From Gammaproteobacteria bacterium (GTDB lineage: Bacteria > Pseudomonadota > Gammaproteobacteria > Steroidobacterales > Woeseiaceae), in assembly GCA_029864095.1 (NCBI GenBank), contig JAOTUB010000010.1, positions 1-54,807 of the forward strand: a stretch of 54,807 nucleotides of DNA. The letters run 5' to 3'. The stretch's first letter is position 1. Every line of letters begins with the position of its first letter. The notes beneath the pieces were generated by a model, which was given only the letters and a program-made list of their open reading frames with translations, was not told where the DNA came from and made no database searches. Shown here one piece after another: positions 24,923 to 32,384 of this stretch. The position numbers were made by a program, and so were the translations under genes.

Positions 24923-26215
24923 ATGCGGCAGGCGTTCCGCGCATCCGTATTTCATTGTCTTGCCGACCCCGGTCCGCAGGCAGAGAGATCGGCTGTGGAG
25001 TTTTATGAGGACGGCCTGCTGGTCGTCGAGGACGGTGTGTTCACACAGATAGGGCCGGCCGACAAGCTGTTAGCGAGTTTGCCAAAGGACGCGCAGGTCG
25101 AAGATCTGAGCGGCACGCTGATTATTCCGGGGCTTATCGACTGCCACGTGCATTTCTCGCAGCTCGATATCATCGCGTCCTACGGCGAGCAGCTGCTCGA
25201 CTGGTTGAATCGCTATGCGTACCCGGCAGAAGCGCGCTTTGCCGATGCGGATCACGCGCACGAAGTTGCTGGTTTCTTTCTCGATGAATTGTTGAAGAAT
25301 GGCACCACGACGGCAATGGTATTTGCGACGGTTTTTCCGCGATCGGTCGACGCGATATTCGAGGCCGCCGAAAAACGCAACATGCGCCTGATTGCGGGCA
25401 AGGTGCTCATGGACAAAATGTGCCCCGATGAGCTCAGCGACGATGCTGAATCGGCCTATGGCGACAGCAAAGCCCTGATAGAACGCTGGCATGATAAGGG
25501 ACGGCTCGGATATGCGATTACGCCGCGCTTCGCGCTGACCTCCAGCGAAGAGCAACTTGAGGCAGCCGGCCGGCTGGCAGAAGAATATCCCGATACCTGG
25601 GTTCATACCCATCTTGCCGAAAACCAGGAAGAAGTGGACCAGATCGCAAATCAGTTTGCATGGAGCCGCAGCTATCTTGACGTTTATGATCGCTTCGGCT
25701 TGTTGCGCGATCGATCAATGTTTGCCCACTGCCTGTACCTCGACGCAGTCGATCGTGCGCTGATGGCAAAAAAGGGTGGTGCGGGGGCGTTTTGTCCGAC
25801 ATCGAACCTGTTTCTCGGCAGCGGCTTGTTTGATCTCGATTCGATGGCAGATGCCGGAGTCCGTGTCGGGCTTGCAACCGATGTCGGCGGCGGCACGAGC
25901 CTGTCGTTGCTGAAAACAATGAGCGAGGCCTACAAGGTGCTGCACTTACAGGGACAGTCTTTGCCTGCGAGTCGCGCGCTTTACCTTGCGACGCTCGGCG
26001 CAGCCGAAGCGCTGGGCCTCGATGATCGTATCGGCAGTTTTGCCGCGGGCAAGGAGGCGGACTTCGTTGTGCTCGATGCCGGCGGCTCGAGCATGACCGC
26101 CAGGCGTGCGCAGGCGACGACGTCACTTGACGAGCTATTGTTCTCGCTGATCTTCCTGGGCGACGATCGCAACATCGCAGCCACCTACCTGCAAGGTCAG
26201 CGTGCCAAGGTCTGA
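24923..26215 (+). CDS. guaD: Guanine deaminase
   Basis: The 430-residue product is an amidohydrolase of the guanine deaminase type, converting guanine to xanthine and ammonia and so feeding Xdh. Zinc-site and substrate motifs visible are PGLIDCHVHFSQLD, THLAENQEEVDQI, FAHCLYLD and GLATDVGGGTSLSLL, with FCPTSNLFLGSGLFD between. Length is normal. It begins two bases after allA and is the last gene of the run, converging on the NHL-repeat gene 18 bases later. No clear terminator hairpin lies between them. Confidence 0.93.
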   Translation: MRQAFRASVFHCLADPGPQAERSAVEFYEDGLLVVEDGVFTQIGPADKLLASLPKDAQVEDLSGTLIIPGLIDCHVHFSQLDIIASYGEQLLDWLNRYAYPAEARFADADHAHEVAGFFLDELLKNGTTTAMVFATVFPRSVDAIFEAAEKRNMRLIAGKVLMDKMCPDELSDDAESAYGDSKALIERWHDKGRLGYAITPRFALTSSEEQLEAAGRLAEEYPDTWVHTHLAENQEEVDQIANQFAWSRSYLDVYDRFGLLRDRSMFAHCLYLDAVDRALMAKKGGAGAFCPTSNLFLGSGLFDLDSMADAGVRVGLATDVGGGTSLSLLKTMSEAYKVLHLQGQSLPASRALYLATLGAAEALGLDDRIGSFAAGKEADFVVLDAGGSSMTARRAQATTSLDELLFSLIFLGDDRNIAATYLQGQRAKV

Positions 26216-26233
26216 TCGCAGGTTGCGGCTCGG

Positions 26234-27940
26234 CTAACGGATCAGATAGGTGGCAGCGACCGCGGCCAGGCCCGCGATCACTAACAGAAACACAGTTCCC
26301 TGCGGACGCTGCAGGCCAAACAGGAGGCGCTGCATCTTCACTTGTGGGATGAATTCGGCGTCGCGGAGCCGCGGCAGAATCTGCTCAGCAACTGTAGCTT
26401 TGTCGTATAGCCGCATATTCCTCTTGCCGAGCAGGACCGCCATGTCGGGCGTTGCGATCGCGGTCTCGTTATACATGACGGCACTGGTAGGATGGCGGCT
26501 TTTCACACCATTATGGTTTTGCAGAATGACGTCGCCGCCCTCGAAGCCAATCGCGGTTCCCAGAGTGCTGCGCGTGATCCAGTAGATAACGGCAAATACC
26601 AGGATAAGGCCGGCGACGAGTGCGGCAATCTCGGCGGCTACCTGGGCGCTGCCGAAGCTCGCTACGCCGTACACCGTCAGCGCGACAAGCGTCAGCAGCG
26701 CGGCGCCGCCGAATTTGAGGCTACGGCGTATGCTGCGCACGACCTCCGGGTCAGGCTCGAACCAGACAAGTTCGGCACTGAAACATTCGCCGCGAGCTGC
26801 GCCGTCAGCCGGTGCTCTGACGTTCTTCGGCGCCGGGCTGAGTATGGCTTTGGTAATGAGGCCAATGAAGACGGCAGCCAACAACACAAAGCCCATCCAG
26901 GACAACGCCCGGTAGAAGGTACGCTTCTCGCGGGACTCGGCGAGAACGGCCTCCAAACCGGGCGATGCAAAGTCCTTCAGTAAGCTTCCCATTTCCGAAA
27001 CCCGATACACACGGTCGTTGTACCAGTCGCTGATCAGCGCGCCGGAGGCGAACGGCAGGATCGAGATAGGGTCGGCGTGCTCCGGCAGCGGTATACGTCG
27101 CTGATACTGCCAGTCATCGTTGAACAGGTAGACGCCACCGTCCTGCATATGCGTGTTCATGTTGTTGACCCACCAGTTGTCGCCTATGCGGGCGAAATGA
27201 CTGGGCCAGCGCAGCCCAACTCTCTGCGCATCGGCCGGAACGACGTCAATCGAGCGCAGCGTCTTGCCGAACAAACCCGTACGCGGTTCCACCACCCGAA
27301 TCTGGTGATGATTAGTGTCGGCAACGAGCAGCTGCTCGTCGTGGAAGAGGAGTTGATTGGGGAATTTGAAGCCGCCCATCGGCTCGCCAAGCTCGATCCC
27401 GTTCGCGGTGTATTTGCGCAACGTGTGTCGGGTTGTGTCGCTGATGTAAACCTCATCGTTGCGTGTATCAATAGTCACACCGATGGTCGATTTGAAATCG
27501 ACAGGTGGGTCTGCGAATGCAGTGCACTGCCGTGTCTGCAGGTTGCAGCGAGCGAGGCCGGCGCCAGGTGATTCAGGTTCGAGGTCGCTGGTGTTGCCAC
27601 GGCGCTGGTACGCGGCGATCCTGTTCCAGCGGCTGCGTCGGTCTTCACCGCGGCGCAGTAAAATGTCGCCGTTCGAGAAAAACGCCGCCGCCCCGACCAA
27701 TGGGTCGACGCCGAGCTCTCCCAGATCATGACGCCGAACGAATTCGCCTTCCGCATTGTGTTCGAGCAGCTGGTTCTGAATCTGAATGTAGACGTGGCCA
27801 TGAGGGTCGCTGAGCATTTGTGTCGGCCCACCGTACTTCAGCGCCTCGCCACCGGCCCAGAACTTGGTGGCGATCGCGATCGCCGTCAGAGCGGCCACGA
27901 CAATGGCGATTGTCGGATGGACTTTCATCTCCAGATTCAT
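26234..27940 (-). CDS. Membrane-anchored NHL/beta-propeller protein of unknown role
   Basis: The 568-residue product has an N-terminal membrane anchor (about residues 8-28). A periplasmic beta-propeller of about 300 residues follows, with NHL-like repeats (GGPTQMLSDPHGHVYIQ, VTIDTRNDEVYISDTTRHT, FPNQLLFHDEQLLVADTNHH). After that come three or four further membrane helices (about 345-365, 408-450 and 547-567) with a cytoplasmic domain between the last two. I recognise no specific family. Strictly paired phrases such as ISDTTRH and VADTNHH show the propeller repeat. The start may be ATG 27940 or 27928. It converges on guaD and lies 86 bases from the phosphoribosyltransferase gene transcribed towards the same end. 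Confidence 0.6.
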   Translation of the reverse strand: MNLEMKVHPTIAIVVAALTAIAIATKFWAGGEALKYGGPTQMLSDPHGHVYIQIQNQLLEHNAEGEFVRRHDLGELGVDPLVGAAAFFSNGDILLRRGEDRRSRWNRIAAYQRRGNTSDLEPESPGAGLARCNLQTRQCTAFADPPVDFKSTIGVTIDTRNDEVYISDTTRHTLRKYTANGIELGEPMGGFKFPNQLLFHDEQLLVADTNHHQIRVVEPRTGLFGKTLRSIDVVPADAQRVGLRWPSHFARIGDNWWVNNMNTHMQDGGVYLFNDDWQYQRRIPLPEHADPISILPFASGALISDWYNDRVYRVSEMGSLLKDFASPGLEAVLAESREKRTFYRALSWMGFVLLAAVFIGLITKAILSPAPKNVRAPADGAARGECFSAELVWFEPDPEVVRSIRRSLKFGGAALLTLVALTVYGVASFGSAQVAAEIAALVAGLILVFAVIYWITRSTLGTAIGFEGGDVILQNHNGVKSRHPTSAVMYNETAIATPDMAVLLGKRNMRLYDKATVAEQILPRLRDAEFIPQVKMQRLLFGLQRPQGTVFLLVIAGLAAVAATYLIR

Positions 27941-28026
27941 CCGCCCAGACTATTGCATACGGCCTCCTGGGGCCGGGACATGGTCCACAAACGGGGCTTT
28001 GAACCGGGGTCCGAAGGCCCGCGGTC

Positions 28027-28608
28027 TCAACCGACCAGGGGCTCCAGCCGGTCGAAAATATCGGCGAGTTCGGGGCGGTTTTCGCGCAGTTCCTCGATCG
28101 ACATGCCCGCCAACTCATAGGGAAGGACAAGCCAGTCCGAGGTTTTATGCACGTAATAATCGGGGACGCGAACGGTGTCGTCAGCAGGCCGGTACCACAC
28201 CGTCGCAATACGAATGTCCTGCGGCAGGTTGCGGCGGGTTTTTTGCGTCAGTTGATCGATGACGGCCGCGACGCTCGATCCGGTGCTGTACACATCATCC
28301 ACGATCAGTAGCGAGTGATGCGAGCACAGGTTTTCGAGCAGGTATTGCAGGCCATGCACGCGGATCGCCTCCGCTTTGCTGACCATGTCGTTGTAGCTCG
28401 GCGCGCCGCGGTAGGAAGTTCGTATCGCGATATGGTCGGTCTTGATGCCCAGAAAATCGAGGCCCTCCTGCACGGCGATGCCGACGGCGCTGCCGCCGCG
28501 CCAGAGCCCCACCAGGAAATCGGGATGAAAGCCGGCTGCCGAGATCGTGGCGGCAAGTTGAAAGGAATCTCTGAGGAGATCGTCCGCGGCGACAAATCGC
28601 TTGTGCAT
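28027..28608 (-). CDS. Phosphoribosyltransferase (COG2236 type), copy 1
   Basis: The 193-residue product is a small PRTase with the PRPP-binding loop LLIVDDVYSTGSS (two acidic residues) and the N-terminal VGLWRGGSAVGIAVQE loop. It resembles Hpt1/Gpt-like purine-base phosphoribosyltransferases that remake GMP, IMP or XMP from bases. It is about 45% identical by eye to the neighbouring gene on the other strand. The two are divergent with 97 bases between them. Given the purine cluster next door, purine salvage is a fair but unproved role. No signal peptide. Confidence 0.8.
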   Translation of the reverse strand: MHKRFVAADDLLRDSFQLAATISAAGFHPDFLVGLWRGGSAVGIAVQEGLDFLGIKTDHIAIRTSYRGAPSYNDMVSKAEAIRVHGLQYLLENLCSHHSLLIVDDVYSTGSSVAAVIDQLTQKTRRNLPQDIRIATVWYRPADDTVRVPDYYVHKTSDWLVLPYELAGMSIEELRENRPELADIFDRLEPLVG

Positions 28609-28705
28609 TGTTATTCCGAGTCTGCGGTGCGGTAGAATCCGGTCAGCGCATTATAGCGACAGCCGCAAGTCCCGGTACAAGAAAAAGCGATACAAGAGAC
28701 TCACA

Positions 28706-29278
28706 ATGGACAAAATCGTACTTTCGGCTCAGGAACTGCTCGAGGACTCGTTTCGCCTCGGTCTCCAGGTTCTCGAGAGTGGCTTCAAGCCGACGCTGAT
28801 CATCGCTATCTGGCGGGGCGGAACGCCCGTCGGCATGGCCGTACAGGAAATCATGTCCTATTGCGGTGTCGAATCGGACCACATTGCGATTCGCACCTCG
28901 TCCTACGTTGGCGTCGACGACCGCGGCAAGGTTGCCGTACATGGCCTGAACTACATCATCAAGAAAATCTGCCATGACGATCGTGTTTTGATCGTCGACG
29001 ATGTCTTCGACACCGGTAATACGATCGTCGCCGTAATAGACGAGTTGTCAAAACGTGCGCGCGGTAACATGCCGGACGACATTCGAGTCGCGATGCCCTG
29101 GTATAAGCGAAGCCGCAACGAGACAGATATCGAGCCTGACTACTTCATTCGCGAAACCGCCGAGTGGCTCGTTTTCCCCCACGAACTCGACGCGCTGACG
29201 CCCGAGGAGCTGAGCCAGACCCGGCCCGATATCGCGGCGATCATCAAGGGCGCGAAAAAGCATAAGGCAATCGCGTGA
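28706..29278 (+). CDS. Phosphoribosyltransferase (COG2236 type), copy 2
   Basis: The 190-residue product has the same architecture as the divergent neighbour. It has IIAIWRGGTPVGMAVQEIMS, HIAIRTSSYVGVDD, the PRPP loop RVLIVDDVFDTGNTIVAV and DYFIRETAEWLVFPHEL. ATG 28706 is preferred over upstream in-frame ATGs because homology with the paralog starts there. It is followed after nine bases by the LOG-family gene on the same strand, a likely two-gene operon. Substrate specificity (guanine, xanthine or hypoxanthine) cannot be read. Possibly it forms mixed oligomers with the paralog, which is speculation. Confidence 0.82.
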   Translation: MDKIVLSAQELLEDSFRLGLQVLESGFKPTLIIAIWRGGTPVGMAVQEIMSYCGVESDHIAIRTSSYVGVDDRGKVAVHGLNYIIKKICHDDRVLIVDDVFDTGNTIVAVIDELSKRARGNMPDDIRVAMPWYKRSRNETDIEPDYFIRETAEWLVFPHELDALTPEELSQTRPDIAAIIKGAKKHKAIA

Positions 29279-29287
29279 GGCTGCTCG

Positions 29288-29863
29288 GTGACCATGCGAA
29301 GAATCTGCGTTTACTGCGGTTCTAGCGCCGGCGACAACAGCGCTTATGCAGATGCAGCCAGGGACCTGGCTCGTGTGCTCGTGGAAAATGACATCGAGCT
29401 CGTCTACGGCGGCGCATCCAAAGGAACAATGGGAATTCTGGCTGATGCCGTGCTCGAACACGGGGGCGCGGTTCACGGTGTGATTCCGAAGATTCTGCTG
29501 GAAAAGGAGATCGCTCACACAAACCTGACCGAGCTGCACGTTGTGACATCGATGCATGCGCGCAAGTCGATGATGGCCGCATTGTCCGATGGCTTTATCG
29601 CAATGCCGGGCGGTTTCGGCACCCTCGAGGAACTCATCGAGATGCTAACGTGGGGCCAGTTGAAATTTCATAATAAGCCCTGCGGCCTTCTGAATGTGCT
29701 CGGGTACTTCGACAAGCTCCTCGAGTATCTGGACCACACGCATACGGAGGGGTTCTTACGTGCCGAGAATCGTGCCATGCTGCTGTGCGACGATGATTCC
29801 GCCGGCTTGTTGAATCAGTTTGAACGCTATTCAGCGCCGCACGTCGAGAAGTGGGCTGACTAG
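29288..29863 (+). CDS. LOG-family nucleoside-5'-monophosphate phosphoribohydrolase
   Basis: The roughly 191-residue product is a Lonely Guy-type enzyme (TIGR00730). It has RRICVYCGSSAGDN, VYGGASKGTMGILADAVL, the signature MPGGFGTLEELIEMLTW and the substrate segment MHARKSMMA. Family members hydrolyse the N-glycosidic bond of nucleoside monophosphates, either for cytokinin-like compounds or as housekeeping nucleosidases (PpnN relatives). In this nucleotide-rich neighbourhood the second is more likely. The start is GTG 29288 with TGAGG upstream, or ATG 29294. It ends overlapping the AlbA_2 gene by four bases in convergent orientation. Confidence 0.88.
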   Translation: MTMRRICVYCGSSAGDNSAYADAARDLARVLVENDIELVYGGASKGTMGILADAVLEHGGAVHGVIPKILLEKEIAHTNLTELHVVTSMHARKSMMAALSDGFIAMPGGFGTLEELIEMLTWGQLKFHNKPCGLLNVLGYFDKLLEYLDHTHTEGFLRAENRAMLLCDDDSAGLLNQFERYSAPHVEKWAD

Positions 29864-31044
29864 AACAGTAACCGCAGCGTCCCTTTAGCTGGCGAGCGCA
29901 GGTTTTGTGCAGACAATGAGTATTGAATGCCCATGCGACGACCTTTCAACGCTGAACCCACGCAGATTCTCAATGGCGTTGCAAATACCTCAACCGGTTC
30001 GTCTGCCGGGATTTCTTCAAGCTTGCCAGACACCCTGATCGCATTATCACGCTGCGTGACGGCAGGATACTTGGACTGCGCCAGGGAAGTGCGCCCGGCG
30101 AAGCCGTTGCCGCGCGGCAGCTTTGGCAATTGTGCGGCGACACGGAACTCTTCATGAACCGGAAACAGCAACGAGTACGACACGTGTTGCAGCGGCTCGC
30201 CACTCTGGCTGTAAACAACCAGCTGTATGCTCGTGGCGTGTTCCTCATAAAGGAAATGGTCATCGTGATCGCGGTATTGCTGCGCCAGTTGTTGCAACTC
30301 CGCCATGATGTCCTCGGTCGATCGATCTTCGTACGGGCGGTCGCTGCCGAACACGCGTGCGAACGTCAATCGGGCGACGATCGTGCTGACATATGAGGTA
30401 TTGACCTGATTCTTCGCTTCAATCATCTCCTGCAACTTTGCATTGGCAACGGCGGACGGCAGTTCACCAAAATCGCATGTCGGCACTCTCAATGTCTTGT
30501 GAATAATCTCGCCGGGAAACCCGATTTCTATACTTGCCGATGAGACCGCCTCCTGGAACTTTCTTTCGAAAAGCGCCAGTAACTGACGCCGCCCCATTTT
30601 CACGGCAGCGTCGTTGACGCGTACGTAGGCATCGCCGCGGCGGAGCGTCTCGGAGTGGTCGACACGCATCATGTACGGAGAATCCTGACAGTCGCCGATT
30701 TCGAATACGCCAACCTGCTTTTCGTCAATCGTGACTGCGTTGTACGTGATCCGAACGGCTGGTTCGATATGGTCGCTGGCGAGCGACTCGTAGGCAGGCT
30801 TGCCGGAGAAATCATCGCGTTTGACACCGCGCACGCGTTTTTGCCCTTTGGTGTCGAAATCCACGCCCGTTATGATGTAGCGAGGTCCCTCTACCGAGGC
30901 GTTTGCCATGGCGAGCACGTCGCGTAAGAAACTGCGGATGCCGCTGCTACCGTACGCGCGTTTGCGGAACTGTACGCCAGTGGAGGGCGTCCCGGATTGG
31001 ACAATGTTTGCGAGACCGTTCATAAGCTTATAACTATGGACCAT
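29860..31044 (-). CDS. AlbA_2 / Schlafen-type ATP-binding domain protein
   Basis: The 394-residue product has an AlbA_2-like domain in its first 170 residues (GIRSFLRDVLAMANASVEG, RYIITGVDFDTKG, HIEPAVRITYN, GDAYVRVNDAAVKM). This domain often occurs in putative regulators and in some defence or RNA-related proteins. The rest is unrecognised and ends with a beta-rich domain. There is no signal peptide. The start could be ATG 31044 or 31023; neither has a clear ribosome site. It is a single gene, divergent from the APH-type kinase gene with 41 bases between. A defence role is possible but nothing nearby supports it. Confidence 0.6.
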   Translation of the reverse strand: MVHSYKLMNGLANIVQSGTPSTGVQFRKRAYGSSGIRSFLRDVLAMANASVEGPRYIITGVDFDTKGQKRVRGVKRDDFSGKPAYESLASDHIEPAVRITYNAVTIDEKQVGVFEIGDCQDSPYMMRVDHSETLRRGDAYVRVNDAAVKMGRRQLLALFERKFQEAVSSASIEIGFPGEIIHKTLRVPTCDFGELPSAVANAKLQEMIEAKNQVNTSYVSTIVARLTFARVFGSDRPYEDRSTEDIMAELQQLAQQYRDHDDHFLYEEHATSIQLVVYSQSGEPLQHVSYSLLFPVHEEFRVAAQLPKLPRGNGFAGRTSLAQSKYPAVTQRDNAIRVSGKLEEIPADEPVEVFATPLRICVGSALKGRRMGIQYSLSAQNLRSPAKGTLRLLF

Positions 31045-31085
31045 TATGTTGAAATGGGGCCGGAACTGTTCGGCATTTCCGGTAA

Positions 31086-32159
31086 ATGAGGGCTATGCAA
31101 GGCGCGGCAGATCCGCTAACAGCGATCGCGTCATCACCGCCGCAATTCACCGCTGGCGAGATCGCGAGCCTCGTTGCCGAACAGTATGCCTTGCACGGCG
31201 AGCTGGACGCCTTGGTCAGCGAACGTGACCAGAACTTTCGGCTGACTACGGCCGATCAGCATCGCTATGTCATCAAGATTGCCAATGCAGCCGAAGCCAT
31301 GGCAACCACCGACTTCCAGATTCGGGCTCTGCAGCACATTCAAAGAACTGGCTGCCCGGTCGCCGTGCCGCAAGTCGTGCTCACCCTCGGCGGGGCAACC
31401 ATGACAACCGCATCAAGCGCAGATGCCGAACACGCCCTGCGTGTCGTCAGCTACGTGCCCGGGCGCCCACTCGAGGATATCGAACCGGATGTGATTCTCG
31501 CGCGACAACTGGGCCGGTGTCTGGCTGAAATCGGTATTGCATTGCGTGGGTTCGAGCACCCCGGCGACAGCCAGCCGCTGCTTTGGGATATGCGTCGCGC
31601 AGCCGAACTGCGGCGTCTACTGCGGCATATTACGGACGCCGAGCTCCGCGCCGAAATTGGTAATTGCCTGGACGATTTTGCAGACAATGTGGCACCCAGG
31701 CTCGACATGTTGCGGTCGCAGGTAATTCACAATGACATGAATCCCGGAAATGTCCTCGTTACGACGAAAATGCCGGTTTCCATTGCGGGCGTAATCGACT
31801 TCGGCGACATGATTCGGGCACCGCTCGTTATCGACGTTGCCGTAGCGGCGTCCTATCTGCGCAGCGATGACGACGATGCGCTGGCAATGCTGATGTCGTT
31901 TGTTGGAGGTTATGCCGAGGTCAGGCAATTCGAAGGTGCCGAGCTTGAGGTTCTCTACGATCTTGTACGTACTCGGCTTGCCACAACGCTAACGATCCTT
32001 TACTGGCGCGTGTCAGCGCGAGGAGAGGCCGATGCGTATACGACCGAATCGCTGCAAGGCGGTGCGAGCGCGGCCCGTTTCCTGAAGAGGATCAACCGGC
32101 TGTCCAGAAGCGAGTTTAGGACTCGGCTGCACGACTGCTGCAACCTCGATACAGGCTAG
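31086..32159 (+). CDS. APH-family small-molecule kinase
   Basis: The roughly 357-residue product is an aminoglycoside-phosphotransferase/homoserine-kinase-like enzyme. An ATP-binding N-lobe (RDQNFRLTTADQHRYVIKIA) is followed by the catalytic motif VIHNDMNPGNVLV and the metal motif GVIDFGDMIRAPLVIDVA. It resembles hydroxylysine kinase and the kinase half of AGXT2-type fusions, but no partner aminotransferase is adjacent. Real substrates of this group include hydroxylysine, choline and homoserine. Its start (ATG 31086, or 31095) lacks a strong ribosome site. The 225-base gap after it holds only a short GGCGC/GCGCC hairpin near 32237, and I see no gene there. Confidence 0.75.
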   Translation: MRAMQGAADPLTAIASSPPQFTAGEIASLVAEQYALHGELDALVSERDQNFRLTTADQHRYVIKIANAAEAMATTDFQIRALQHIQRTGCPVAVPQVVLTLGGATMTTASSADAEHALRVVSYVPGRPLEDIEPDVILARQLGRCLAEIGIALRGFEHPGDSQPLLWDMRRAAELRRLLRHITDAELRAEIGNCLDDFADNVAPRLDMLRSQVIHNDMNPGNVLVTTKMPVSIAGVIDFGDMIRAPLVIDVAVAASYLRSDDDDALAMLMSFVGGYAEVRQFEGAELEVLYDLVRTRLATTLTILYWRVSARGEADAYTTESLQGGASAARFLKRINRLSRSEFRTRLHDCCNLDTG

Positions 32160-32384
32160 CGCTCGAGATCCTGCCCGGTTGAGGCCATGTTGCGCCAGCA
32201 AGATTATGTAAATCAATGAGTTACAAAGAATCTGGCCGGGCGCTACCGGCGCCTGGTGCGAATTTTGCAGCATACAGTCCATCGTCGACGGTCGCACGCT
32301 CCAAAAAGCTGTGGATCAGGTCCCAGAAATCAAAGGCTTAGCAACCTAAAATTGCAAGGATTTCGGCAGATTCGCCAGGAATAT

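Noticed and set aside
32160..32384. Possible cyclic di-GMP riboswitch before the diguanylate cyclase gene.
   Set aside because: I could not find the conserved core of either known class; only a short GC hairpin is present.
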